DNA of 64,000 bases from Nitrobacter vulgaris (GCF_031453995.1 NZ_JAVDPZ010000024.1:1-64000); one strand, 5' to 3'; positions 36,728 to 45,563 are shown, counted from the first letter of the stretch. Numbers and translations are program-made. The notes: generated from the sequence alone by a model not told the origin.

Positions 36728-37115
36728 CAAACGAGGGATGCAGCACGGCGCGCAAGGCGAATCTATTCAGCATTGATTCTCAGCGATCACGTCGCGAAGA
36801 ATTTCGGTTCAGTCAGTGTTCGCTTTCAGCTTTGCGACGATATCACTCATCTTTGCCGCAGCGACACCCCCAAAACGTCAAGCGCTCCGAACAGGGGCAT
36901 ACGCTAGGACGCGCTCTACCGACCAAGCTTGATCCAGGTCGGCGCGTGATCGCTGGCGTTGTATTCGCCTCTAACATCGCCATCCACGCCGTCTACCGAA
37001 ATGACAGCGCAGCCAGTTAGCCAAACCGGTGCAAGTTGACTGTCTAAAGTAGATCGCGGGCCCTAGGAACGTTTCCCTCGCCAGTCCCTTCTCTCAGTAA
37101 CCTTAGGAGAAGTAC
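36728..37115. other. Intergenic, no supported gene
   Basis: Upstream region of the PRC-barrel gene. GGAAC occurs at 37066-37070 but the matching -10 element is absent. Confidence 0.35.
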
Positions 37116-37475
37116 ATGACAACCAAAGAAACGATCGATCACCTGATCAGCGATAGAGAGTCTGGCAAAGCTGTCTATGGGGCAGGGAACAAGAGAATTG
37201 GTTCAGTTGAAAGCATTATGATTGACAAGACTAGTGGGGAAATAGCCTACGCCGTGCTCAGTTTCGGTGGTTTCCTCGGGATGGGCAAAGAGCATTACCC
37301 GGTGCCCTGGAGGGCGCTGCGATATAACTCCGACCTTGGCGAATACAGTTCCGACATCAGCGGGAGTCGGCTGAAAGGTGGCCCGAAGCACGGTACGGAG
37401 TCCGTCTTTGACTGGAACGCCCGATACGCAAAGCTCGATGGCTACCATAACGAGGTAGTGATCCGTCCAGGTTGA
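37116..37475 (+). CDS. PRC-barrel domain protein
   Basis: 119 residues with one PRC-barrel (PF05239): DRESGKAVYGAGNKRIGSVE, IMIDKTSGEIAYAVLSFGGF, LGMGKEHYPVPWRALRYNSD. PRC-barrels occur in photosynthetic reaction centre H subunits and RimM, and as free-standing stress proteins in rhizobia. TTAGGAGAAGTAC ribosome site. A terminator follows 180 bp downstream. Confidence 0.85.
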   Translation: MTTKETIDHLISDRESGKAVYGAGNKRIGSVESIMIDKTSGEIAYAVLSFGGFLGMGKEHYPVPWRALRYNSDLGEYSSDISGSRLKGGPKHGTESVFDWNARYAKLDGYHNEVVIRPG

Positions 37476-37891
37476 GGGCGCGAGACGCGGCCTTGGCTTG
37501 CGCGAGAACGCTGGCCCACGGACCCGGATAACGGGATGACAAAACGACGCTCATGAACCAGAAGCGCGTCACGAGATGGAACCTACTGACGACCAGCGAG
37601 ACAGTGGATACAGCGGCGGCACCTGATAGAGCCGCGCCGCCGCTTTCCCTACGTAAAAGGCCGCCCAATGGGCGGCTTTTTCTTATAGAAAACGCTGCCG
37701 GAGCGGGTTGAAGGTCTAATCATCTTCGCAACGAGGATTTTCCAGTAGGCCCTGCCAGCCAAGCTCAACCTGGGAGCTTCTTTTCTTTCTAGGTTTAGGT
37801 TGTGCGGCTCTAGTTACGATGGGTGAGGCTTCCCATATAGTTATTATTGCCAGTACGCTTCCAACCGGCTCTGGCAACAGAGAGACGCTTC
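37476..37891. other. Intergenic with one terminator
   Basis: A 52-codon plus frame from 37554 (MNQKRVTRWNLL) runs through the terminator hairpin and is unlikely to be a gene. Otherwise nothing. Confidence 0.35.
37658..37682 (+). terminator. Rho-independent terminator
   Basis: AAAGGCCGCCC, loop AAT, GGGCGGCTTTTTC: a strong GC stem followed by a T-run on the plus strand. Likely ends the PRC-barrel transcript. Confidence 0.75.
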
Positions 37892-37903
37892 TGTGCTCCC
37901 GCC
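37876..37903 (+). promoter_or_regulatory. Shared leader motif, copy D
   Basis: AACAGAGAGACGCTTC then TGTGCTCCCGCC, ending 18 nt before the ATG at 37922. The proximal part matches copies A-C; the distal part is diverged. Confidence 0.45.
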
Positions 37904-37921
37904 CCACAAAGGGAGCCAGCT

Positions 37922-38200
37922 ATGTACGCCATGGTCTATCCAATTCATCTTCAGAAAAGGTCGGAGCGCAGGTGGGCAAATCGCATCGCTCGTGAGATAC
38001 CCATCCGAAGATCGCGCCCCGAAGGGACTGATAGCTGCGCTTGTGGGAATGTTGTAACAGCGCCCGTGAGCTCGCAATATGCGCCCTATGTCGTCACCAA
38101 CGAATGGCACTGCACTAAGTGCGATACCCGGTGGACGACGGAAGCTCCGGCTAACGCATCGCGCCCCCTGATTCGGCCATCTCGCCGCGAAATCGCATAA
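37922..38200 (+). CDS. Small zinc-ribbon-like protein, 92 aa
   Basis: MYAMVYPIHLQKRSERRWAN then CACGNVVTAPV and WHCTKCDTRW: one CxC and one CxxC pair that could hold a single zinc. GGGAG lies 7-8 nt before the ATG. Part of the small-gene array; function unknown. Confidence 0.55.
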   Translation: MYAMVYPIHLQKRSERRWANRIAREIPIRRSRPEGTDSCACGNVVTAPVSSQYAPYVVTNEWHCTKCDTRWTTEAPANASRPLIRPSRREIA

Positions 38201-38256
38201 CGAGTGACGCTTGCGGCGTTCTGAGCGCTCGACCTCGCTTCGCCGCCCGGACCTCC

Positions 38257-38292
38257 GCATTTATAGGTGATTGATAGCGGTGCGATCCCGCC
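38257..38292 (+). promoter_or_regulatory. Shared leader motif, copy C
   Basis: GCATTTATAGGTGATTGATA then GCGGTGCGATCCCGCC, ending 25 nt before the ATG at 38318. Compare copy A GCATTTATCGGTGACTGAG. Confidence 0.55.
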
Positions 38293-38317
38293 TTCGGCAA
38301 ACAAAAGGACTCGCGCC

Positions 38318-38521
38318 ATGCAGACTCGATCTCGCTTTCTACCGAATCCAAAATCGCTCAATCAGCGCCTGAATGACGAAGCTCAGCGTCTGCGTAAAGA
38401 GGCGAGGGGTACTCATCCAGGCGTTGAAAGAGAGCGGCTGATCCGAGAGGCACGACAGGCTGAAATGGCGTCCGACATGGACAAGTGGCTGTCGTCCCCA
38501 GCCCTTCAGGCACCGAGATAA
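38318..38521 (+). CDS. Small protein, paralogue of 33542-33766
   Basis: 67 residues: MQTRSRFLPNPKSLNQRLND, EAQRLRKEARGTHPGVERER and LIREARQAEMASDMDKWLSS, ending LQAPR. A typical rhizobial mini-protein with a basic start and a W-containing end. The stop overlaps the next start (TAATG). Confidence 0.7.
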   Translation: MQTRSRFLPNPKSLNQRLNDEAQRLRKEARGTHPGVERERLIREARQAEMASDMDKWLSSPALQAPR

Positions 38522-38730
38522 TGGGCAAATATCATGCCTACGTTTTGGCAAGCACGAAACGCCTAGGTCGTTTTCGTGAACGTCTGACGGCCAAATCTGA
38601 TTGGGCAGTTACAGCAGCGCTGAACCTGCTTTGGGAAAAGTCAAACGATCGAAGCCTTCTCGATATTCAAGAGCAAAATGACCAACGAGCCAAAATACAG
38701 AGAGGCCGCCTCAGTGGGCGGCCTCTCTGA
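38521..38730 (+). CDS. Hypothetical protein, 69 aa
   Basis: MGKYHAYVLASTKRLGRFRE, then SDWAVTAALNLLWEKSNDRS. The start overlaps the preceding stop, supporting co-translation. Its last codons lie inside a terminator-like hairpin, which is unusual; the real end may be earlier in an ancestral form. Confidence 0.4.
   Translation: MGKYHAYVLASTKRLGRFRERLTAKSDWAVTAALNLLWEKSNDRSLLDIQEQNDQRAKIQRGRLSGRPL
38699..38727 (+). terminator. Terminator-like hairpin
   Basis: GAGAGGCCGCC, loop, GGGCGGCCTCTC is a near-perfect stem. No T-run follows. Confidence 0.5.
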
Positions 38731-38801
38731 TGGAAATCCCGCCGAAGCGGGGCTGTTCGCCATTACTGTTTGGGTTTTGCGGCTGTTTATGAGGTTCTCT
38801 C

Positions 38802-39014
38802 ATGTCAATTGATCAGGCCAGAAAGTCGCTTCTCTCTCGTTCACTTGTCCAAATCACCGCCCAACAGCAGAAGATTTTTCTGGAAATGGCTACGATGCAG
38901 GAGAAGAGGCGCGAACTTGATGTGATGGAGAGTGGGTCCGCGCAGACAATCGCGGAAGATGATCTCCAGTCGTCTTTGGTGCCGGATCGCCCTAGTCACC
39001 AAGCGTCCGATTAG
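38802..39014 (+). CDS. Hypothetical protein, 70 aa
   Basis: MSIDQARKSLLSRSLVQITA, then a charged helix KIFLEMATMQEKRRELDVME. Soluble, probably helical. GAGG precedes the ATG by about 10 nt. Function unknown. Confidence 0.45.
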   Translation: MSIDQARKSLLSRSLVQITAQQQKIFLEMATMQEKRRELDVMESGSAQTIAEDDLQSSLVPDRPSHQASD

Positions 39015-39169
39015 GCTTCCTACAATATGAAGAAGCCTCCCTCTCCTTGAGGCCCGTGAAAGCGGGAAGCATTCTCTAATAACGGCACAACGCCGCGCGG
39101 CGCGCTTGATCGCCGGCGACGCTACTTCATCCATCCTCAGTTCAAGATTCATTGGTAGAAGCCTCAAGT

Positions 39170-39484
39170 TCACCGCTCGAACTCCTTCATGGTGTACTCG
39201 ACGAGACGGTTTATGTGGGGGATATCAGTGTGATCGCCGATCACATCGAGTCCGTTTTCTTCGTTGTCGTACATTAGAGTGATGATGCCAACGCGCTGTT
39301 CTTCGACGTTAAGCGTGAGCGTGTCCATATCGGCATGAAACATCGCTTTGATGATCTCTGCGCTATTGCGTGATCGGTTGACGATCGTCTTCTCCCCACT
39401 GTTGATGGAGATTTGAAAGCCGTCGTTGACGGCGTTGTGAACGAGCGCGTTGGCGACTTGTTCGTGCAGTGATGTCTTACTCAT
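39170..39484 (-). CDS. Hypothetical protein, 104 aa
   Basis: MSKTSLHEQVANALVHNAVN, GFQISINSGEKTIVNRSRNS, then DNEENGLDVIGDHTDIPHIN. Mixed alpha/beta, soluble. It reminds me of phage-associated rhizobial hypotheticals. AAAGAGAGT ribosome-like sequence upstream. Confidence 0.6.
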   Translation of the reverse strand: MSKTSLHEQVANALVHNAVNDGFQISINSGEKTIVNRSRNSAEIIKAMFHADMDTLTLNVEEQRVGIITLMYDNEENGLDVIGDHTDIPHINRLVEYTMKEFER

Positions 39485-39948
39485 AGAAACTCTCTTTTCG
39501 TCGTCGATGGACGGATCAATCTCAGCGCTCGGGGCGGCGCGACCGGAAGTGTCTTACGTCCGTTTGTTTTCGCGGTGGCGTGAACGCGGCACTTTGATGC
39601 AATCATGGATCATGATTGCGTTACTATCTGCTAAGGATGAGTGAAGTTTGTATCACCTTCATGATGCGGGATTATGTGATCGCCAGAACAGAAGCGTGAG
39701 CGTTGCTTACCGATGTCCGTAGAAATCGGACAAGCGATGCGTGAGCCATGTTTACGCTCGAAGCACCGACATAACTTGCTCAGATCGATCTCCAATCGTC
39801 GCATTGATCATTTATCAACGCAAATGGCGGAGCCACAAAGCCAAGGAATCATCGGCGATACGGGCAAGTCTCGAAAGCAAAATCGTACCTGAATTGACAT
39901 GACAACTTGCCGGAAAAAGAAACCCGGGCACGCGTCGAGCCTCCCCTT
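39485..39948. other. Intergenic, no supported gene
   Basis: Nothing recognised on either strand. Confidence 0.35.
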
Positions 39949-40077
39949 TCACCAAACAATGACAGGATATTTCTGCTTTGGAGCCTCTGGCAAAGGTTTG
40001 GTATCGCGCGTGTTGTCCTGAGCGACCGGCTTGGCCTCACCCGGATGTTCAGTGGGAGTGATCGGTGTATTGGACAT
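39949..40077 (-). CDS. Small Pro-rich protein, 42 aa
   Basis: MSNTPITPTEHPGEAKPVAQ, then DTKPLPEAPKQKYPVIVW. AAGGAAACACC directly upstream is a good ribosome site. Disordered, Pro/Thr rich. Similar tiny proteins occur in Bradyrhizobium. Confidence 0.45.
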   Translation of the reverse strand: MSNTPITPTEHPGEAKPVAQDNTRDTKPLPEAPKQKYPVIVW

Positions 40078-40101
40078 GGTGTTTCCTTTTCGGGAACGAA
40101 C

Positions 40102-40332
40102 CTAAAATAATTTTCTGGGCGCTCGTTGGAAGTGGGGCCTATACCGCTGATCACAATGGGCGCATGCGACAACAAGGAAATATAGTTCGAAAGCAAAACT
40201 GCTTTGCCCCGCGATCACAAAGCCATTGAGACAAGAGTCTTTGCAGCTGGCCTCATCGCGCGGCTGATAATGTTCAATTATGTTGCCAGCCAGCGCGGAC
40301 TTACACGAGGGCGCTTCGGCACGGATTTCCAC
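40102..40332 (-). CDS. Doubtful Cys-containing small protein
   Basis: 76 codons, MEIRAEAPSCKSALAGNIIE, with FVIAGQSSFAFELYFLVVAC and AHCDQ. The segment 40150-40240 has a partial DNA match at 42165-42240, suggesting a diverged duplicate. Coding status uncertain. Confidence 0.3.
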   Translation of the reverse strand: MEIRAEAPSCKSALAGNIIEHYQPRDEASCKDSCLNGFVIAGQSSFAFELYFLVVACAHCDQRYRPHFQRAPRKLF

Positions 40333-40587
40333 GATGCGCTGACAGCGTAAGCAACTGACGCGCAGAACGTGGCGTGGGATCTCCGATCATAAGGCGGATG
40401 TGGAGCGTATTTACGCCCGCAGGCCATTTGGAAAGACTTCGGCAGTCGCACCGGAGATCCGTCCGTCGGTGAATTCTCCGACGCGGTGGTGTTGAAAGCG
40501 TTCGGCGAAGCTAGCGATCTATCAGCCCTTTTAACTCGGAGCTCGCTCACCAAGCGAAGGCCATTTCTCACGGCTGTTGCAGACTTG

Positions 40588-40838
40588 TTACCAAGTCACC
40601 CATTCGTCGCCCCTCCAATAACCTCGCCCCTCATGTTCGCGGAAGACGACATGCGGGTCGGCGCGCCAACTATCGTCGTGAAGGACGATCCTCGCGTCCG
40701 GCGGGTAGCTGTACTGATCCGGTGTGTGCCAGCACACGTTTTCCGAACAAACGATTCCCGCCGAAGCGGTCAAGGACGTAAGGACTACAGCGCCGGTTCC
40801 GGCAGTTAATGCCAGGATAGTTTGCGCAAAGAAGTCAT
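40588..40838 (-). pseudogene. Exported small protein, one frameshift in the signal peptide
   Basis: The mature part reads IVCSENVCWHTPDQYSYPPD and EHEGRGYWRGDEWVTW, a known rhizobial secreted mini-protein. ATG at 40838 starts MTSLRKL, then another frame gives ILALTAGTGAVVLTSLTASA, a textbook signal peptide. One missing base near 40820 separates the two. AAAGGG lies before the ATG. Confidence 0.6.
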
Positions 40839-40893
40839 TGAAAACCCTTCAGCTGATAAATGCACTGCGCCGAGCCTTCGAGAGATTTTGCGG

Positions 40894-41268
40894 TTAGCGA
40901 GCTTCGAATCTGGACTTGCTGGGCTGCGTCACACTTACGGGATCGGACGCCGGAAAGGAGTCGATCAACCCTTCTTCGAGCTGTTGATCGATACGTCGGA
41001 TACTTGCTCTATCGATATCCCTCACGCTCATGGCCAAATCGTCGTTTACGCGTTTGATCTGCCAGTGAACGTACTCGATGATATCACCGAACTCAGCCTC
41101 GATATCGCTAGCTGATATGCCCTCCGTTTGAGCCATCTCAACGCACTTGCGAGCAAGCGCCCTAGCGAGCCTGGTGTCCCCTTTCGCCTGATAACCCTCG
41201 GCACGGATGTGAAATTGAATCCAAAAGTCTACGAATGTACGAACCTTATCGCCCAAAGCGTCCTCCAT
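40894..41268 (-). CDS. DUF768-like helical protein
   Basis: 124 residues: RAEGYQAKGDTRLARALARK, CVEMAQTEGISASDIEAEFG, YVHWQIKRVNDDLAMSVRDI. A helical pattern like DUF768 of rhizobia. The tail LIDSFPASDPVSVTQPS is a motif common at the C terminus of bradyrhizobial stress proteins. Function unknown. Confidence 0.6.
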   Translation of the reverse strand: MEDALGDKVRTFVDFWIQFHIRAEGYQAKGDTRLARALARKCVEMAQTEGISASDIEAEFGDIIEYVHWQIKRVNDDLAMSVRDIDRASIRRIDQQLEEGLIDSFPASDPVSVTQPSKSRFEAR

Positions 41269-41318
41269 CCGTTATTCGGCGATCAAGCGTACAGCGAACC
41301 GCTATCGCCTATCTAATG

Positions 41319-41540
41319 CTAGTCGCTGAGATCTATCTCAAGGATTCCGGCCTCGGGTGATCGAAAACAATAGAAACGCAGCGCGCTGCCATCTGAGGTG
41401 GATCGGAACACCACTTGGTCATCACCATTCCACTGGCTCAGCTCCGCCACCAAATCATGGACCGTTAACAGCCTCTCGATATCTGGCGCGTTCCTGACTG
41501 GGGGCACACCGCCTGGGCGAACTTCATTATCGCGATTCAT
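41319..41540 (-). CDS. Hypothetical protein, 73 aa
   Basis: MNRDNEVRPGGVPPVRNAPD, then LLTVHDLVAELSQWNGDDQV and LRFYCFRSPEAGILEIDLSD. Soluble alpha/beta mini-protein. Family unknown. Confidence 0.5.
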   Translation of the reverse strand: MNRDNEVRPGGVPPVRNAPDIERLLTVHDLVAELSQWNGDDQVVFRSTSDGSALRFYCFRSPEAGILEIDLSD

Positions 41541-41585
41541 GATCAAACAACTCCGGTAAATTCTCAGCCGTTTAGGACCGTCCGG

Positions 41586-41870
41586 TTAGCCGGACAAGCC
41601 ATCGCCTAGCTCGACTACAGCGTCTATTCGCAAGGCTTCTTTCAGATCATCTGGATCAATATCGAACGACTCGGTCGTTAAACGCGCTCTGCGCGAATCG
41701 GTCGCTCTGAAGGACGTCGCTATCCGGCGGAACGCGAGGAACGACAAACCTTGGATTTCCTCCTCGTCGGTTACAACCTCGTAGGTACCCGGCGGAAACG
41801 GCCGATCGATGCCTTCGATGCAGAAGCTATGTTTGAAAACGACGGAGTCTCTACGGGATCTGACGGTCAT
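41586..41870 (-). CDS. Small conserved rhizobial protein, 94 aa
   Basis: MTVRSRRDSVVFKHSFCIEG then RPFPPGTYEVVTDEEEIQGL and FLAFRRIATSF. The F-x-L/I-x-G-x-x-PPGTY-x-V-x-x-DEE pattern recurs in many Bradyrhizobium small proteins. Probably a beta-sandwich-like domain. Function unknown. Confidence 0.7.
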   Translation of the reverse strand: MTVRSRRDSVVFKHSFCIEGIDRPFPPGTYEVVTDEEEIQGLSFLAFRRIATSFRATDSRRARLTTESFDIDPDDLKEALRIDAVVELGDGLSG

Positions 41871-41952
41871 AAAACGCTCTCCGGTCACGTTGTCCCTCGA
41901 AGCTCCGACGGAGATAACCGCGGAGATCTCGATCACAACATTCGATCTAAAA

Positions 41953-42060
41953 TTACCAACGCCAAATGACAGAGCCCAGAATGACGAGGCCAAGGAACAG
42001 AGGAATAACAATCGGCGGAACAAGCCAGTCCCGGACGCGGGATGGTGTCTGAAGCGACAT
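41953..42060 (-). CDS. 35-residue single-TM protein
   Basis: MSLQTPSRVRDWLVPPIVIP then LFLGLVILGSVIWRW. A strong ribosome site (GGGAGG, 6 nt spacing) precedes the ATG. It lies 82 bp upstream of the 94-residue gene on the same strand. Confidence 0.55.
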   Translation of the reverse strand: MSLQTPSRVRDWLVPPIVIPLFLGLVILGSVIWRW

Positions 42061-42578
42061 AACAACCTCCCACACATACCCACATTGTCGTGAACTGTGG
42101 GGGTTGACTTCTGTAAGGACTAAAATTCTGGACGCTCTTTAGGAAAGTGGGGGTATGAGCGCGTGATCGCAATGGGAGTTGCGCGATAATAGGAAATTTC
42201 GTTCTTGCAAACCGCTTGCGGCGCGATCACAGGAAAGTCCTGCACGGCAATAGCCGCGCCCGCGTTCGATGCCTGGCGTCGGGGCCGCAACTATGATGTT
42301 TGTGGGCGAACTTGCTCGGTTAAAACGCCGGCCAAGTTCGCCTAATTGCTGCGGCGCCATGTTCCCATTGCGCCGCCCTCCCTCGCTTTCTCCACCATAC
42401 GCTCCCGCTGTCCGCGACAGGCCGGTTACTTGCCGCTCCAGCCGCCGAGCCACCCAATCAATCGGCGCGAGCACGGGGGGTGTCGCCGGTCAGCTTTGCA
42501 GACACGCGCTGCATCTGGCGCGTTTCGGCGGAAATCGATAAGTATGGGTTATTCGCTGCAAATGAACGGCGGTGCTGG
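42061..42578. other. Intergenic, possible decayed duplicate
   Basis: 42165-42240 partly matches 40150-40240. No intact gene seen. Confidence 0.3.
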
Positions 42579-42671
42579 ATGTGGGACTCGATACCAAAGT
42601 GGGTGCGCTACGGCGTCGGCGTGATCGTCACCATTTTTGTCGGGATCGCCATTTGGTACATGAGCCAATGA
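42579..42671 (+). CDS. 30-residue single-TM protein
   Basis: MWDSIPKWVRYGVGVIVTIF then VGIAIWYMSQ. One TM helix with aromatic belts. Plausible, but without a strong ribosome site. Confidence 0.35.
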   Translation: MWDSIPKWVRYGVGVIVTIFVGIAIWYMSQ

Positions 42672-42801
42672 ACGAAACGCCGAATTGGATTGCGTCCGGT
42701 AAGGAAAGTTGAAGGTTCGACGGGCTGATCCTCTGTCGGTCGCGGTTGTTTTTGCTGGGAGTCATCACCACATACAATTGACCCAACAAAAATAGGCAGC
42801 C

Positions 42802-43053
42802 GTGAAACCCTTAAAAGATAAGCAGGAAGAAACTCAGCCTGAGGAACTTCGGCCTCGGAACACTCAACGCGCGGATATCATCCCGACCGCAGGTTTTGCA
42901 ATGGTCGTGGACGGAAAGCTGAAGGCTAACTTTGCCGATGAGGAAGTCGCTAAGGCGGCTGGTGCTGAGCTACTGGTAAGATTTCCAATACTTCGCGTAG
43001 AAGTATACAACGCCGAAACTAAAGTCCGCACCAAAGTCGATGCGATGCGTTAA
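42802..43053 (+). CDS. Small conserved rhizobial protein, 83 aa
   Basis: Starts at GTG: KPLKDKQEETQPEELRPRNT, then IIPTAGFAMVVDGKLKANFA and RFPILRVEVYNAETKVRTKV. The TAGFAMVVDGK block and the ending VxVYxAxxxxRT recur in Bradyrhizobium. Function unknown. Confidence 0.6.
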   Translation: MKPLKDKQEETQPEELRPRNTQRADIIPTAGFAMVVDGKLKANFADEEVAKAAGAELLVRFPILRVEVYNAETKVRTKVDAMR

Positions 43054-43056
43054 TCC

Positions 43057-43383
43057 AGTAAGTCGTCACGCTCATCCACTGGAGACCATACAATCCGGCG
43101 GGCGTTCGCAGGTGCGTTGTGGTCGCGTGGTGTGACGTCCGCCATTCGAGCGGTCGGCCGTAACCCGCGTGATGCAGAGCAATTTCCTCAAAATCGATCG
43201 CGTGCTCTTCGAACCCGCCGACAGGAAGCAGACGGATCGCGTTGGCGAACGTAAGCCCATCCAGCGATTATGAAGTTCAAGGCGTTGCACCCGTGTCAAC
43301 GACAGGAAATCCTTCAGTTCCGTCTGCAATGCAACGTTTGTTCCATGCCATAGTTGCATCATCGGGCAGGTCGACGAGTTCAC
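43057..43383 (-). pseudogene. Frameshifted hypothetical protein
   Basis: One frame reads LKDFLSLTRVQRLELHNRWM, and the next TFANAIRLLPVGGFEEHAID, FEEIALHHAGYGRPLEW. Together they form a coherent protein, split by one missing base near 43246 (GGCTTACGTTC). Family unknown. Confidence 0.4.
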
Positions 43384-43687
43384 GCAACTTCAAAAAATCT
43401 TTGCGGCCAAAGCCATGCGCTCCGTAGCTCGCGCCTCCGCTAGCCGTCGATTCAATTCGACCACGGCGGCACCAACGCAATCAAGAGCCAGGCGCGCTTT
43501 CGTTGCATCATCGTCGGCGGCAAGGATGTCAGCATCACTGCCCATAAATAGGAACGGATGGGTTCAGCCGACGGGTTACGATTGGGACTCATTCTTGGGT
43601 CGGACGGTTCGGGAAATCTCTCCTTCTCATCAATCCCGAGAATGCCGAGGCCCTGGCCGCGCCTCCGAGGCGCCAGCAGAAAGAAAG

Positions 43688-43882
43688 ATGGGTGATATGA
43701 TGCTGTGGATCACTCTAGGCGCCGTTTATCTCGCCATCGGCGCGGTCATAGGACTAGTTTTGGAAGATAGATATTCTCGCAGATCATCCGCAGGCCCACG
43801 ATCGCTTAAAGACTATGTGCGTTCCGCGTGTACCTACGCGTTTATCTGGCCGATATTATTTTTCTACGGCAAACGGCGATGA
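43688..43882 (+). CDS. Small two-TM protein, 64 aa
   Basis: MGDMMLWITLGAVYLAIGAV, then RSLKDYVRSACTYAFIWPIL and FFYGKRR. Purine-rich AGAAAGAAAG before the ATG. Function unknown. Confidence 0.5.
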   Translation: MGDMMLWITLGAVYLAIGAVIGLVLEDRYSRRSSAGPRSLKDYVRSACTYAFIWPILFFYGKRR

Positions 43883-43990
43883 CCACGGTTTGCACCTAAT
43901 GAGGACGGCGCGCGCAAACCCTCTTGAAAGACTTACGTCTTAGAGAAACGGACTCGCAGCCGTGTTTAGAGACCGGCTAGGCAGAATTTT

Positions 43991-44152
43991 TCAAAGTTTT
44001 ATCCCGACGAGCGCGCGCAGCGCCGCAAACGCTTCGCTAATCAGGAAAATGCCTCGGCGCTCGGCCGCCTTGGGTGTAGCCGCGGCTCTCTCCGATTCGC
44101 GAGCGGTTACGTCCTCGATGGCCAAGTCGAGAATCTCAGCATGTGCCGCCTA
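43991..44152 (-). pseudogene. C-terminal relic of a helical protein
   Basis: HAEILDLAIEDVTARESERA, then RRGIFLISEAFAALRALVGI before a stop at 43991. An in-frame stop lies just upstream and no start exists. Confidence 0.35.
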
Positions 44153-44373
44153 GTTCCGGCCGCAACTCCCTCTCTATCTTCGCGCTCGGCGAAACATTCG
44201 AGCGGCGTGCCGGATTTGCAAGTTGAGTGAGTATTGGCCGGCATGAAGCGCTTCAGGTAGTGCGCGAACCATCTAACAAAAAAGGAACGGACCTACATAT
44301 CAAGTCGAGGGCCCTATCCCCCTAGGATCCCGCACGGTCCCGCACCTTTTGCCCCCAAGAGTCCCGCGGGGCC

Positions 44374-44562
44374 GTGCGCCGCCCGTCGCAGAAAGCAGGA
44401 AGCCCCATAGACGCCTCACACAACGCCCAGATCACCTTCCGCGCCAATCAACTATGGGAAGAGGCCGGCAGTCCTGAAGGCGAAGAGTTCTATGCTCAGG
44501 CCGAAGAGGAGCTGCGCGAGCAAGAACGATCCAATCCCGATGCGCACGAATCTTCAGATTGA
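44374..44562 (+). CDS. DUF2934-like small protein, 62 aa
   Basis: GTG start; ITFRANQLWEEAGSPEGEEF and YAQAEEELREQ follow the DUF2934 pattern (A-x-x-LWE-x-x-G-x-PEG). The family is a short helical module of unknown role. The exact start is uncertain. Confidence 0.55.
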   Translation: MRRPSQKAGSPIDASHNAQITFRANQLWEEAGSPEGEEFYAQAEEELREQERSNPDAHESSD

Positions 44563-44607
44563 CCACGAGCCCACTGTTATCTCTGATACCTATCCTCGAT
44601 AAATCTC

Positions 44608-44930
44608 ACCGATTGCCGCTGCATGTTTTGGTGCGCGTCATTGAGCCAATGGTAGCGGTGGTGGCACCGTCGGCAAAGCGAGCAAAGTCGTTATCGGACA
44701 TGCTTAGATAGCGGCCGTTCTTCGGGTGCCGCTTATTATGCAGGTTTATGTCTTGTCGCTCTTGCAGCGAGCGCAGATCTTCTTGTGTAGCGAATAGTGT
44801 TAGCTGATTGCTCGTCCGGCGTCTGAAGGCCGAGTGAGTGGTAGGCGGTCCAGCTCTTGCGAGGGATTTTGCGGCCGTCACGCAACGCTTCGAGAGCACC
44901 GCTGAGATCGGATCCGTAGTTTTCTTCCAT
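44608..44930 (-). pseudogene. DUF2829-like N terminus joined to a decayed zinc-finger-type frame
   Basis: From ATG 44930: MEENYGSDLSGALEALRDGR then KIPRKSWTAYHSLGLQTPDE. This follows the DUF2829 pattern (AL-x-x-L-x-x-G-x-x-x-R-x-x-W ... PDE-x-S), the family that includes the anti-Thoeris protein Tad2. Thereafter the frame is lost; other frames read KKICARCKSDKT and NLHNKRHPKNGRYLSMSDND. Assignment is tentative. Confidence 0.4.
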
Positions 44931-45235
44931 TGATGTTGATTGTTCTTATCCCTATTCAGTTTTCAACGAGCCGCTATCAGTTTACGCGCTGTGTGGTTTA
45001 CATCCGTTGAACGGAGCGGATGGCCTGGGAAGGCGGAATTGGCGCATAAACAATTAAAGCTGCCCCGCATTCGCAGAACGGCTCGTATTCGGTATGTCTC
45101 CGCCAACAATGGCGCAGATGAATTCTACCACATCGGTAAAATGCACACGCGCAATCGTCATTGTTTCAAACAAAGGCATATGTGACGTCTACCACGCCTC
45201 GAGCCGCGCAAGCTTCGCTATTCCCACCCTAACGT
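44931..45235. other. Intergenic, no supported gene
   Basis: No frame with recognisable character. Confidence 0.35.
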
Positions 45236-45448
45236 TCAGTTCGGGCTAATCAGGAAGTCTCTATACTTGCGGTCCCAGCCCTTCATATGCCTGAGCAATG
45301 CCTGGCGCCGCTGTTCGGGCATGCCGGGGCCGTGTTCTATGAAGTCCTGAACAGTCTTCTTGAACTCGTTTGCCCGCGACTCCGAGCCCTGCGTCAGGTC
45401 GCCGTACTGCGCGACGATTTCCGTCACCCGAACTTCTATGTCATCCAT
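45236..45448 (-). CDS. Hypothetical protein, 70 aa
   Basis: MDDIEVRVTEIVAQYGDLTQ, then EFKKTVQDFIEHGPGMPEQR and LLRHMKGWDRKYRDFLISPN. Helical and soluble. Function unknown. Confidence 0.5.
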   Translation of the reverse strand: MDDIEVRVTEIVAQYGDLTQGSESRANEFKKTVQDFIEHGPGMPEQRRQALLRHMKGWDRKYRDFLISPN

Positions 45449-45563
45449 CTATATGGTCCTCTGAGGCCTATCTGATATGGTGACCGCGCGCCCACATAGC
45501 TAGCTCCGCCTGCTCCGAAAGTCCTTGAACGAAGCGTCGATCAGGGGAGCTTGTCGAGCACGA

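Noticed and set aside
37066..37090. EcfG-type promoter before the PRC-barrel gene
   Set aside because: GGAAC is present but no GTT follows at 16-17 bases.
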